Origin: Endozoicomonas acroporae
GTDB lineage: Bacteria > Pseudomonadota > Gammaproteobacteria > Pseudomonadales > Endozoicomonadaceae
Assembly (NCBI RefSeq): GCF_002864045.1
Contig: NZ_PJPV01000133.1
Location: 22,195 to 86,194, forward strand
Direction of reading: 5' to 3'
Length of the DNA: 64,000 nucleotides
The first letter of the stretch is position 1; every line of letters begins with the position of its first letter. Shown here piece after piece: positions 8,435 through 16,984 of this stretch. The position numbers and the translations under genes were made by a program. Below the pieces are notes generated by a model, which searched no databases, had not been told where the DNA came from, and saw only the letters and a program-made list of their open reading frames with translations.

Positions 8435-10873
8435 ATGAAAGAAATTGTGGATAAAGTACTGGCTTCCACGGTGAAGCGAAGAACGTTTATGAAGTGGGGA
8501 ACCGCTGCGGGCAGTGCGGCAGTGGTCGCTGCGCACACACTGCCTGTGAAAGCTTCTGCGACAGAGGCCAAACCTGCGGTTGAAGAGATCAAGTCAGTCT
8601 GGTCTGCCTGCACGGTCAACTGTGGCTCCCGCTGTGCACTGCGTCATCAGGTAAAAGACGGTGTGATCATTCATACCGAAACCGATAACACCGGTGACGA
8701 TACCTATGGTGACCACCAGGTTCGCGCCTGTCTTCGTGGCCGTTCCTTCCGCAAGCGCGTCTACAACCCTGACCGTCTGAAATACCCAATGAAGCGTGTC
8801 GGTAAGCGTGGTGAAGGTCGATTTGAGCGCATCAGCTGGGATGAAGCGTTTGACACCATCGCTGATAACCTGAAGCGCATCAAAAAAGAGTATGGCAATG
8901 AAGCCATCTATCTCAACTATTGTACTGGTACGCTGGGAGGCACGGTTTCCAAATCCTGGCCGCCAGCCGCCACACCGATCGCCCGTCTGATGAACTGCTG
9001 GGGCGGTTATCTTAACCACTATGGTGATTACAGCACGGCCCAGATTGCCGTGAGTTTACCGTATTTGTACGGCGGTAGCTGGGTAGATAATAACTGTACG
9101 TCAGATGTTGTGAATACCAGGCTGGTGGTCAATTTTGGCAACAACCCGGCGGAAACCCGTATGAGTGGCGCCGGTATTGTTTATCAGCTGTCCGAAGCCC
9201 GACAACGCAGTAACGCACGTATGATCACCTTTGATCCGCGCATGACCGATACGGTCCTGGGTGCCAATGATGAGTGGGTTCCGCTGCGACCGGGTACCGA
9301 TGCCGCACTGGTAGCCGGTATGGCATGGGTGATGATTACCGAAGACCTGGTGGATAATGAATTCCTGGGCAAGTACACCATCGGCTACGATGAAAACTCA
9401 CTGCCTGCCAGCGCACCGAAAGGCGCTTCCTGGAAATCCTATATTCTGGGCAAAGGCGATGATGGTGTTGCAAAGACCCCGCAATGGGCGGCAAAAATAA
9501 CCGGTGTCCCGGCAGACACCATCATCCGTCTGGCCCGTGAAATTGCCATGACCAAACCCTGCAACATTATGCAGGGCTGGGGTCTGCAGCGCACCGCCAA
9601 TGGTGAGCAGGCCAGTCGGGCTATCTGCATGCTGGCGGTGATGACCGGTAATGTGGGTATTCCCGGTGGTGGTACCGGTGCCCGTGAAGGCAGCTACTCC
9701 ATGCCCTTTGCGGTCTTTCCGACACTGACCAACCCGGTATCAACGTCCATTCCCATGTTCCTCTGGACGGATGCCATTTACCGTCATGATGAAATGACCG
9801 CGTTGACCGCAGGTATTCGTGGTGCAGAAAAGTTGACTCAGCCCATCAAGTTCATCTGGAACTATGCGGGTAACTGCATCATCAACCAGCATGCGGACAC
9901 CAATCGCACCCATGACATTCTCCAGGATGACAGCCAGTGTGAAATGATTGTGGTCATCGACAACCACATGACGCCCAGTGCCCGCTATGCGGATATTCTG
10001 CTGCCGGATTTGACTGCGGCTGAGCAACCGGATTTCGCGCCTAACGGGTACTGCGGAAATATGGGTTACACCATTTTCTGTGATACTGCGGTTGAGCCGT
10101 TGTATGAATGCCGTTCGGTCTACGACATGTGTACAGGTATTGCCAAACGCCTTGGGGTAGAAGCGCAGTTCACCGAAGGTCGGGACCAGGAAGCCTGGTT
10201 GCGTCATATTTATGCAGAATCCCAGAGGATGAACCCGACACTGGTGGACCTGGACTTTGCAACCTTCCGTGAGCAGGGCATTGTCAAGCAGAAGAACCCC
10301 GGTGAACCCCATGTTCAATTCCGTGAGTTCCGGGAAAGCCCTGAAAAGCATCCACTGGATACCCCCTCCGGTAAAATTGAGATCTATTCTGAACGTCTGG
10401 CGAATATTGCCTCCAGCTGGACGTTGGGGGAGAGCGATACTATTCGGGCACTGCCTGAATACGTCTCTTCCTGGGAAGGGCATGAGGCAGACCATGCGCA
10501 GCAGTATCCGCTGCAGATGTTTGGTTTCCACTTTAAAGCCCGTACTCACTCCACTTATGGCAACGTCGATGTGCTGCGGGAAACCAACCGGCAGGAAGTG
10601 TGGATCAACCCGGTTGATGCCCACAAGCGCAAGATAAAAGACGGTGACATGCTGAAGGTCTGGAATGACCGTGGCGAGATCCGTGTTGCTGCGAAAGTGA
10701 CTGAGCGCATTATGCCCGGCGTGGTCGCCATGGGGCAGGGCAGCTGGTACGCACCAGACCGCAGTGGCGTGGACCGGGGCGCGTGTATGAATACGCTGAC
10801 CACCCAGCGCCCATCGCCACTGGCCAAGGGCAATCCCCAGCACAGCAACCTGGTTAACATTGCCAGGGCATAA
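8435..10873 (+). CDS. dmsA: Anaerobic DMSO reductase catalytic subunit, copy 1
   Basis: Periplasm-facing molybdopterin oxidoreductase that reduces DMSO and possibly other S- or N-oxides as terminal electron acceptor. A Tat signal is present (KRRTFMKWGTAAG). A Cys cluster for the FS0 iron-sulphur centre follows (SACTVNCGSRC, then QVRACLRGRS). The Mo-ligand Ser is conserved at residue 200 in HYGDYSTAQIA. The chain is collinear with E. coli DmsA to the C-terminal PSPLAKGNP motif. I choose the ATG at 8435, giving 812 residues (E. coli 814) and matching the start of copy 2; a TTG start at 8381 would add 18 residues before the Tat signal. The chaperone gene dmsD is not in the window. Confidence 0.92.
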   Translation: MKEIVDKVLASTVKRRTFMKWGTAAGSAAVVAAHTLPVKASATEAKPAVEEIKSVWSACTVNCGSRCALRHQVKDGVIIHTETDNTGDDTYGDHQVRACLRGRSFRKRVYNPDRLKYPMKRVGKRGEGRFERISWDEAFDTIADNLKRIKKEYGNEAIYLNYCTGTLGGTVSKSWPPAATPIARLMNCWGGYLNHYGDYSTAQIAVSLPYLYGGSWVDNNCTSDVVNTRLVVNFGNNPAETRMSGAGIVYQLSEARQRSNARMITFDPRMTDTVLGANDEWVPLRPGTDAALVAGMAWVMITEDLVDNEFLGKYTIGYDENSLPASAPKGASWKSYILGKGDDGVAKTPQWAAKITGVPADTIIRLAREIAMTKPCNIMQGWGLQRTANGEQASRAICMLAVMTGNVGIPGGGTGAREGSYSMPFAVFPTLTNPVSTSIPMFLWTDAIYRHDEMTALTAGIRGAEKLTQPIKFIWNYAGNCIINQHADTNRTHDILQDDSQCEMIVVIDNHMTPSARYADILLPDLTAAEQPDFAPNGYCGNMGYTIFCDTAVEPLYECRSVYDMCTGIAKRLGVEAQFTEGRDQEAWLRHIYAESQRMNPTLVDLDFATFREQGIVKQKNPGEPHVQFREFRESPEKHPLDTPSGKIEIYSERLANIASSWTLGESDTIRALPEYVSSWEGHEADHAQQYPLQMFGFHFKARTHSTYGNVDVLRETNRQEVWINPVDAHKRKIKDGDMLKVWNDRGEIRVAAKVTERIMPGVVAMGQGSWYAPDRSGVDRGACMNTLTTQRPSPLAKGNPQHSNLVNIARA

Positions 10874-10894
10874 CAGGACAGGAATTAAAGTTCG

Positions 10895-11530
10895 ATGAAA
10901 CAACCCTCAATAAAACAATTGGGATTTTATGTCGACACGGCCAAGTGTACGGGCTGCAAAACCTGTCAATTGTCGTGCAAAGATGAGAATGACCTGAAAG
11001 TCGGCGTGAACTGGCGCCGGGTCTATGAATACGGCGGTGGTAGCTGGCTTCAGAACCAGGACGGCACCTACGCCCAGAACGTGTTTGCCTATTACACCTC
11101 CATCAGCTGTAACCACTGTGCCAAGCCAGCCTGTACCAGGGCTTGCCCAACCGGTGCCATGCATAAGCGTGACCAGGACGGCCTGGTGCTGGTTAACGCC
11201 GACGTCTGTGTTGGCTGTCGTTACTGTGAAATGGCCTGCCCCTACGGCGCACCGCAGTTTGATGCCGAGAAGAAAGTCATGACCAAGTGTGATGGTTGTT
11301 TCGACCGGGTTGAGCAGGGCAAGCAGCCGATCTGTATCGAATCCTGCCCGCTACGTGCCCTGGATTTTGGTCCGATTGATGAGCTGCGTGCCAAATACGG
11401 CACGGAAGCGGATATTGCGCCACTGCCGGACTCCTCTCTGACTGAGCCATCGCTGGTAATGAAGGCGAGCCGTCATGCCAAACCTTCCGGCGACAAGACC
11501 GGACGCATTATGAACACACGGGAGGTATAA
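10895..11530 (+). CDS. dmsB: DMSO reductase iron-sulphur subunit, copy 1
   Basis: Electron-transfer subunit of 211 residues carrying four [4Fe-4S] clusters between DmsC and DmsA. Four Cys groups are visible in order: CTGCKTCQLSC, CNHCAKPACTRACP, CVGCRYCEMACP, and CDGCFDR with CIESCP. Spacing to dmsA is 21 bases, with AGGAA before the ATG. Only two residues differ from copy 2 (Q/E and N/D near residues 55-62). Confidence 0.94.
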   Translation: MKQPSIKQLGFYVDTAKCTGCKTCQLSCKDENDLKVGVNWRRVYEYGGGSWLQNQDGTYAQNVFAYYTSISCNHCAKPACTRACPTGAMHKRDQDGLVLVNADVCVGCRYCEMACPYGAPQFDAEKKVMTKCDGCFDRVEQGKQPICIESCPLRALDFGPIDELRAKYGTEADIAPLPDSSLTEPSLVMKASRHAKPSGDKTGRIMNTREV

Positions 11531-11532
11531 CC

Positions 11533-12381
11533 ATGCATGAGTTGCCACTGGTATTTTTTACGGTGCTGGCACAGGGCACCGTTGGCCTGTTCCTGGTACT
11601 GGCCTGCCTGCTGATGGTGAACAGTGATACTAAGCGTCAGCAGTTGTTGAATAAACTGCTGATGGTGGTTCTGGTGCTGCTGGGTATCTCCGGCGCTGCG
11701 GCCATGACTCACCTGGGTCAGCCATTGCGTGCCATGAATGTTATTTTTGGTCTGAAACATCTGTCGGCACTGAGTGTTGAGATCATCACCACTTCGCTGT
11801 TTGGTGGTGCTGTTTTCACTTATGTGGCCATGGTGCACTTCGGTATCCTGGCCAAGTTGCAGAAGCTGGTTCTGGCGGGAGCCATGGTATTGGGCGTGCT
11901 GTTACTGCTGGCCATTGCCAATGTGTACACCCTGGCCACGGTGCCCGCCTGGAACAGCGGCTGGACCATCTTCCAGTTTGTTATGACCGCTTTTGTGGTG
12001 GGTATCCCGGCGGCGGCGCTGATGCTGAGAAGTCAGTCGGCCACTTTGGGTGCTTTCCAGAAAAACGCTGATCGTGCACTGGCCACTCTGGGCTTTATCA
12101 CTCTGGGTCTGGTGCTGGTGGGTTACCCGCTGTACCTGTTCTGGCTGGGTCAGGTTGACCTGCCTGCTAACCCGCTGGGTCTGTTTGACTACCACGGTCG
12201 TCTGATGCTGGCCCGTCTCGTTCTGCTGTTTGCCGGTCTGGGCGTTTGGGTGATGGCTGCCACTCGTGGTAATAACTCAGCGGCAGGTCTGGCAGGGGTG
12301 AGTACCGTCCTGGTGCTCACGGCTGAACTGTGTGGTCGTATCTTCTTCTATGACCTGCATATGTTTGCCAGTGGCATGTAA
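11533..12381 (+). CDS. dmsC: DMSO reductase membrane anchor, copy 1
   Basis: Hydrophobic protein of 282 residues with about eight predicted transmembrane helices. It anchors DmsAB and oxidises menaquinol. The N-terminal HELPLVFFTVLAQGTVG segment is typical of the DmsC family. The ATG lies two bases after the dmsB stop, and the GGAGG ribosome site sits inside the end of dmsB. It differs from copy 2 at about ten residues plus the C-terminal tail (HMFASGM against HLSPM). Confidence 0.92.
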   Translation: MHELPLVFFTVLAQGTVGLFLVLACLLMVNSDTKRQQLLNKLLMVVLVLLGISGAAAMTHLGQPLRAMNVIFGLKHLSALSVEIITTSLFGGAVFTYVAMVHFGILAKLQKLVLAGAMVLGVLLLLAIANVYTLATVPAWNSGWTIFQFVMTAFVVGIPAAALMLRSQSATLGAFQKNADRALATLGFITLGLVLVGYPLYLFWLGQVDLPANPLGLFDYHGRLMLARLVLLFAGLGVWVMAATRGNNSAAGLAGVSTVLVLTAELCGRIFFYDLHMFASGM

Positions 12382-12391
12382 ATAAGTACAA

Positions 12392-12422
12392 AGTTCCTCC
12401 TTCATAAATGAAAGGAGGAACT
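12392..12422 (+). terminator. Hairpin after dmsC copy 1
   Basis: Perfect 11-bp stem AGTTCCTCCTT/AAGGAGGAACT with a 9-base loop, about ten bases after the dmsC stop. No U-tract follows, so it may be a weak terminator or a transcript-stabilising 3' hairpin. Confidence 0.5.
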
Positions 12423-12431
12423 ATTCAAAAA

Positions 12432-12530
12432 CTCCGGACGCATGAACGCACAATAACTATTACCAGCTTCGCCTGATCAGGCCGTGGTCATAGCTACCCA
12501 GAATAGTCAGGAAGAAGACGCCCATATTTC
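12432..12530. repeat. Dispersed ~100-bp repeat, copy A
   Basis: Shares a long imperfect match with 30513-30615 in the same orientation, including GAACGCACAATAACT and AGCTTCGCCTGATCA. I see no terminal inverted repeats or coding frame. Its nature (element remnant or shared leader) is unknown. Confidence 0.6.
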
Positions 12531-12772
12531 ACTGGAAGAAACAGGGGCTAATTTTGGCACTATCGTAATAAAAAGCACGAAAATCACAAGGTTTTTGCAA
12601 TATTTACTTTTCGTCTTTTCTTGGTGTTTTGGTTGATTTAGTACTTTCGTATTATTTTTTTGTGGGGCAGGGTAATTAATTTACACCTTAAGAACAGTTG
12701 TTGAAACTTTTTAGTAAAAATGAAGTCTATGAAAGTGGAATATTCCGATAAACTTTTATAGAGGTAATTTTT

Positions 12773-13168
12773 ATGGATGTATCATGCTCAACTGCTAAAA
12801 GTTTTTTCTGTCCCCCCGGCACTGAAAAACCATACGTATTTTCTTGCATGGCATGTGCAATGGAAGGTTATATTCTTGGTGGGCTTTGTACCTGTGCTAA
12901 GGTGTCAAAAACTTTCGCTTATTTTTGTCTCGGCGCTTCTGGGGGCACGGCAGCAGGAGGTGCAGCAGGCCTTGCTGTAATGGGTGGAGTCGTTACCTGT
13001 TGCCATTTAGCAGAACGTGAAATCGCTCCCCTATCTTCCATTGACCCCAAGGTGATCACACAACAGCCCGGTTCGCCCTTGATTATCTCTCATGCTCCTG
13101 AAGTAACTGTCGTACCGACAGAAATTCAAGGTGAAGTTGGATCCATCAATAACGAAACCGTGTTATGA
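12773..13168 (+). CDS. Small Cys/Gly-rich membrane protein, tandem copy 1
   Basis: Protein of 131 residues that I do not recognise. It has a Cys-rich N-terminal third, then two Gly/Ala-rich hydrophobic stretches (about residues 30-45 and 50-80) that could form a transmembrane hairpin, then a polar tail. The tail carries the pattern ITQQPG-x-P-x-IISHAP shared with the paralogue at 13624. A ribosome site (GAGG) lies about 9 bases before the ATG. The conserved C-terminal motif in both copies indicates a real gene. Glycine-rich hairpin proteins of this size include holins, bacteriocins and small effectors, but nothing here decides between them. Confidence 0.65.
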   Translation: MDVSCSTAKSFFCPPGTEKPYVFSCMACAMEGYILGGLCTCAKVSKTFAYFCLGASGGTAAGGAAGLAVMGGVVTCCHLAEREIAPLSSIDPKVITQQPGSPLIISHAPEVTVVPTEIQGEVGSINNETVL

Positions 13169-13357
13169 CCCCCACCCCGGGAATTCCAGCACCATGCACC
13201 ATGATCTCTGAGTTTCATCGGGTATGGCGGTGGTGACCCGAGTCGGCAGTTATCCCCTGCGGGTGCGCATGGGAACCGACCTTCGTGAAGTGTTGTTCAG
13301 GGTTTTCGACAATCTCATTTACCTACAGGTAGCTAAGCCGACAGATAAATAGCATGA

Positions 13358-13475
13358 ATTATCCGTGGCATTTCTGCTCTTCTAATTAATTCCCCGAGCT
13401 TCCGTTGCTCTTAATCCGACAGCCTCCAAGCCACGCGAGTGAATATGATGAGATGCTGGCAGCCTCTTCGTGGTA
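13358..13475 (-). pseudogene. Remnant of a secreted HNH nuclease gene (3' end only)
   Basis: On the minus strand this matches the last ~130 bp of the intact nuclease gene at 14248-14964, including the run TTTCTGCTCTTCTAA and the CACGCGAGTGAAT block, with a 4-base insertion and a ~14-base deletion. The rest of the gene is absent. It is interpreted as the decayed nuclease copy of duplication unit A. Confidence 0.7.
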
Positions 13476-13623
13476 TTGCGGTGCTTGTAGTACTATCTTA
13501 TAGGAATTACGGTTACAGCGTAGGGAATTAATTTACAGATTAAGATAATTTGCAGAAACTTTTTAGAAAAAATGAAGTCTTAAAAGTGGAATATTCTGAT
13601 AAATTTCTAAAAAGGTAACAAAT

Positions 13624-14019
13624 ATGAACGCTTTAGGCTCATGTACTGCTACTAAAGATTGCTTATGCCCCCCCGGCGCTCACGTTAACTACAAACTTTG
13701 TGGTGCGTCAGGTGTAATGATAGGTGGTGTTTTTGGCATGCTTTGTTCATGTTGTACAAAACCTATCGAGGTAAGTACTCTCATCTCTTTGGGAAGCGCG
13801 GCAGCAGGAGGTGCTTCAGGTCTTGCATTAATAGCTGCAGGCACGTCCTGTTATCACTTGATTCGGAACGATGATACCGTTCGTCAACCTTCCATTGGCT
13901 CAAGACTAATCACACAACAGCCCGGGATGCCCTCGATTATCTCTCATGCCCCTGTAATAACTGTCAAATTGACAGAAATTTCAGGTAAAAAGGGACCAAC
14001 CATTAAAATAACCGTGTGA
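13624..14019 (+). CDS. Small Cys/Gly-rich membrane protein, tandem copy 2
   Basis: Paralogue of the protein at 12773, also 131 residues, with the same plan: Cys-rich start, two Gly/Ala-rich hydrophobic stretches (GVMIGGVFGML and SLGSAAAGGASGLALIAAG), and the tail motif ITQQPG-x-P-x-IISHAP. The AAGG ribosome site and the upstream AT-rich leader also match copy 1. The gene converges on the intact HNH nuclease across a ~230-bp conserved spacer. Function unknown. Confidence 0.65.
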   Translation: MNALGSCTATKDCLCPPGAHVNYKLCGASGVMIGGVFGMLCSCCTKPIEVSTLISLGSAAAGGASGLALIAAGTSCYHLIRNDDTVRQPSIGSRLITQQPGMPSIISHAPVITVKLTEISGKKGPTIKITV

Positions 14020-14247
14020 TGCCCCCCGGGAATTGCCAGTACCATGCACCTGCAAACTAACCGCCATGGACCATGATCTCTGGGTTACACAGGGTATGGC
14101 GGTGAGGGACACGAGTCGGCTTTTATGCCCTGTGGATGTACATGGAAACCGACCTTTGGGGAGTGTTGTTCAGGATTTTACGACAATCCCACTTACCCAC
14201 AGGGAGTTAAGCGATGGTGAGAATTAACGACAAATATATTGTATAAG

Positions 14248-14964
14248 TTATCCACGGCACTTCTGCTCTTCTAATTCCCTGAACTTCTGTTGCTCATAGT
14301 CCGACAGCACAAGACCATAGCTTTTTACCACACGAGTGAATCTGACAACATACTGGCAGTGGAAGGACTTCGAAGGTGGTAACCACTCAAGGACACCTGA
14401 TGCCCCTTTTTGGCGGTTGACACTGGCCTGGACGGCAAAAAGGTTCACTTCATCATTGGCAAACTGCACTCTTTTTGCCTTCGACCACTGATCAGCCCCA
14501 CGATCCCACGCCCATCTCAGAGGCACTAAATGGTCGATATCAACCTGGCGAGCTTCATAAAACGTCTTTCCAGTGTAGGGATCAAGCCATCTGCCCCGAT
14601 ATACGGCGCACTGGTTACCGGCGGTATCTATCGCGCTGGTACTCTGCTTCATCAGAAGCTCGTGGCGAGTGTTCATACAGTCCCTGTCTTCATCAGCCCA
14701 ATCACCAAAATATGAACGGTCATATCTTGCCGGACTTTGACGGTACGTTGTCGCATTCGACTTTTTCAGGCCTGATCCTTTAGGAAGTCTGCCGCCGGAA
14801 CTGAGGCAATCATTGAGAGAGTAGAAGGCAGTATAGTTTTTTGTTCTCTCATAGCTAGAGCTGGAGATATCGTGACAGATGCCTGACTTGCTCTTTTTTA
14901 CCAGTTCTGCACTATTTACAGAGGCACTCAAGAGTGCCAGAAACGTTATCAGGAGGTGCTTCAT
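14248..14964 (-). CDS. Secreted HNH-type endonuclease, GmrSD/DUF1524-like
   Basis: Starting at the ATG ending at 14962, the 238-residue product begins with a signal peptide (MKHLLITFLALLSASVNSAE), so it should be exported. The core has the pattern of HNH nucleases of the DUF1524/GmrSD C-terminal type: VDIDHLVPLRWAWDRGA supplies the DH pair, and NLFAVQASVNRQKGA supplies the Asn-Lys-Gly part. Such proteins are usually secreted nonspecific nucleases or nucleases acting on DNA entering the cell. A start 12 codons upstream is possible but puts charged residues before the signal. The 3' end is duplicated as a remnant at 13358-13475. Confidence 0.75.
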   Translation of the reverse strand: MKHLLITFLALLSASVNSAELVKKSKSGICHDISSSSYERTKNYTAFYSLNDCLSSGGRLPKGSGLKKSNATTYRQSPARYDRSYFGDWADEDRDCMNTRHELLMKQSTSAIDTAGNQCAVYRGRWLDPYTGKTFYEARQVDIDHLVPLRWAWDRGADQWSKAKRVQFANDEVNLFAVQASVNRQKGASGVLEWLPPSKSFHCQYVVRFTRVVKSYGLVLSDYEQQKFRELEEQKCRG

Positions 14965-15379
14965 CGAGCAATTAACACAGGATTGAATATTAGACGACAA
15001 AATACATCAAAAGGACTATTGAATAAATACCCCTATTATATGCTACCGGCTCAGGGGAGCGTTGGCTTGTTCCCGCTACTGGCCTGCCTGCTCCCGCTGG
15101 ACCTGTTTGACTGAAATGGTCGTCTGGTCTGGTTTGTCTACAGAGTCAAACTCGGATAAATATAATTTTTTAAGCAGGGACGCTGGAAAGCTATAATGGC
15201 GTAGCGGGAAAGAAAATAAAAGCGACGTTTGTAGTATTACTATATGACCATTTCCTTATTATCAAACACTCGTACATTAAAATACGAGAGTCGAGTAATA
15301 AAAATATTTGATCACTATCGAATGAATAACCTACTGTTTAAGCCTAATGATAAAAACTTGCATATTTAGTGAGTGTTAA
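14965..15379. other. AT-rich spacer with a dmsC remnant
   Basis: Apart from the dmsC-like fragment at 15049-15130, I see no gene or clear signal. It includes the likely promoter of the glycosyltransferase gene, which I could not resolve. Confidence 0.5.
15049..15130 (+). pseudogene. dmsC remnant with internal deletion
   Basis: The first ~45 bases match dmsC codons near the start (encoding AQGTVGLFL-LACLL, around 11570-11615). The next ~38 bases match dmsC near its 3' end (encoding NPLGLFDYHGRL, around 12172-12215). About 560 bp between them is missing and the frame is destroyed. It lies between the two intact dms operons, so it is probably scar tissue of their duplication. Confidence 0.7.
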
Positions 15380-16984
15380 ATGAAGCCAATTTCATCAACT
15401 CAAGTTACAAGTTTATGCCTGCCAGGTGATGATCAGAAAGTTAAACAAAACCACATACACATTTCTACAGAAGGTTACCGGTACACTGTTGGCGGTAACG
15501 GCGTTTTTGTAAACACCTTTTGTAAGGCATTTCACGAGCGTAGTTGTAAAAATATTGTGGTTCTGCCACTGCTTGATTTCGTAGAGGATACAGATGTAAA
15601 AAAATCAATCACTGCTGGCTGTCAGCTTTCTTCTGGTGAATTAATATTGGTTGAAAGATGCAGTGATATGCCTGAATGTGATGTCTATAGAGTCCAACCA
15701 ACAGGAGGGCAGAAAAGGTATTTTGACAAGCATATTAATTCATACAATATAGAGCAAGAATACAAAGACTCTTTGGCAGAGGATCTTTACTTTAAAGAAC
15801 AAGGAATTAATGATTCTGATGAAAGATTGAAATTTGCTGGTGCTATATCTCTAAAAATGTGTGTGTTTAACCAGATAGCGGCAAAATTTGTCAACGAAGT
15901 GCTTTTACCAACAATGGGAGGCAAAAATGTATATGTTCATGATCATTTTTTTGGAGGATCCCTTCAATACGTTAATCACTTCGAAAATGTTAAAAAAGTG
16001 AACTGGGTACATTGCTTAAGTCCCCATACGGGTTTTAGTGACTGTATGGCCAATAAAAAGCCTGTTTACACAACCCAAAGCTATATGAAGATGGATGAGA
16101 GCAAGTTCTGCAAGTTACCGGATCATGAAAAACCTGCAAGAGAGAGGGCAATTAAACATGCTGATGTAATTTTAACAGTATCGAAATATGCCCAATCTTT
16201 TTTGACATTTGAACATCCTCTCATATCAAAGTTCTTGAGGATTCACAAAAAGGAGATCAGATCAATCAAAAGCTGTTCAGATTTATCAAAGTTTAGCCTG
16301 AGCGCTACGGCCAAAAAATATGGGTTAGAGGGAATTCCGGGAAAAAATATCAAATCAAAACTCAGAGAACTGTTCTTTGCCGGAAAATTGCCTTTAAAGC
16401 CACCATTAAATAGCAAAGGATGTGTGAACCCGGTCGCTAAAAACTTACCAATTGTTTTTTTTATGGGCAGGCCTCATTTTGAGAAAGGGACAGAGCATGT
16501 ACTGAATATGGTAAAAAAACTGGATTGTCTATTTTTTATTGTTTCTAACGGAACAGAAAAAGACCCATTTATTCAAGCTATTCACGAAACCAAAGCAGCA
16601 AGAAATAACCTCGTTTTACTTACTAAAAATCAAGAGCATAAGCAACTCTTAATGGCTGTTGCGGACTATGCCGTTATTCCTTCTCTGGCTGAGTCCTTAG
16701 GCTTGATTGCCGGTGAGTGTAATTCTATGGGGCTGCATGTCATCAACTCGGATATAGGGGGGCTGCCTGAGGCGTTACCTACTTGCGATGAATGCAGAAC
16801 AGAAGTTCATTCAAATGCGGAGTATGGTCATTACTCAGAAGATACAGATAAAGCATTTCTCCAGGCAGTTAGTGAAAAGTTAAAAGCCGGAAGGCCCAGG
16901 TCATCGCATATTGTAAGGCATGCCAGTTATTTCCATTCAATGGAGAAATTTACTACTTCAATAGAAAATGCTCTTTCTAATTAA
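15380..16984 (+). CDS. GT-B glycosyltransferase (GT4/GT5-like)
   Basis: Protein of 534 residues with a glycosyltransferase plan: N-terminal acceptor domain with a Gly-rich loop (TVGGNGVFVNTF), the linker signature ADVILTVSKYAQSF, then the donor domain with FMGRPHFEKGTEHVL (about residue 360). The E-x7-E nucleotide-sugar motif is visible as ESLGLIAGE (about residue 440), followed by NSDIGGLPEAL. No signal peptide or membrane helix is apparent. It is more AT-rich than its flanks and has no polysaccharide cluster around it, which suggests transfer. Substrate unknown; glycogen-synthase-like or host-directed roles are both open. Confidence 0.75.
   Translation: MKPISSTQVTSLCLPGDDQKVKQNHIHISTEGYRYTVGGNGVFVNTFCKAFHERSCKNIVVLPLLDFVEDTDVKKSITAGCQLSSGELILVERCSDMPECDVYRVQPTGGQKRYFDKHINSYNIEQEYKDSLAEDLYFKEQGINDSDERLKFAGAISLKMCVFNQIAAKFVNEVLLPTMGGKNVYVHDHFFGGSLQYVNHFENVKKVNWVHCLSPHTGFSDCMANKKPVYTTQSYMKMDESKFCKLPDHEKPARERAIKHADVILTVSKYAQSFLTFEHPLISKFLRIHKKEIRSIKSCSDLSKFSLSATAKKYGLEGIPGKNIKSKLRELFFAGKLPLKPPLNSKGCVNPVAKNLPIVFFMGRPHFEKGTEHVLNMVKKLDCLFFIVSNGTEKDPFIQAIHETKAARNNLVLLTKNQEHKQLLMAVADYAVIPSLAESLGLIAGECNSMGLHVINSDIGGLPEALPTCDECRTEVHSNAEYGHYSEDTDKAFLQAVSEKLKAGRPRSSHIVRHASYFHSMEKFTTSIENALSN

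Larger units (their letters stand above)
12382..12772. other. Spacer after dms operon 1
   Basis: Holds a perfect hairpin just after dmsC (listed separately), then one copy of a dispersed ~100-bp repeat (12432-12530), then AT-rich DNA that begins the duplicated small-protein unit at about 12667. No gene is supported. Confidence 0.6.
12667..13475. repeat. Tandem duplication unit A (small membrane protein plus nuclease remnant)
   Basis: This stretch aligns with 13518 to about 14400: the same AT-rich leader, the same 131-codon gene, the same ~180-bp non-coding block after it, and the 3' end of the nuclease gene. Unit A keeps only about 120 bp of the nuclease. Confidence 0.7.

Noticed and set aside
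9740..10903. 387-codon frame antisense to dmsA copy 1, and a similar one at 22107-22835
   Set aside because: Shadow frames of conserved molybdopterin oxidoreductase genes; no independent evidence.
14033..14227. 64-codon frame after the second small membrane-protein gene
   Set aside because: The homologous block in unit A does not keep this frame, so it is better treated as conserved spacer.
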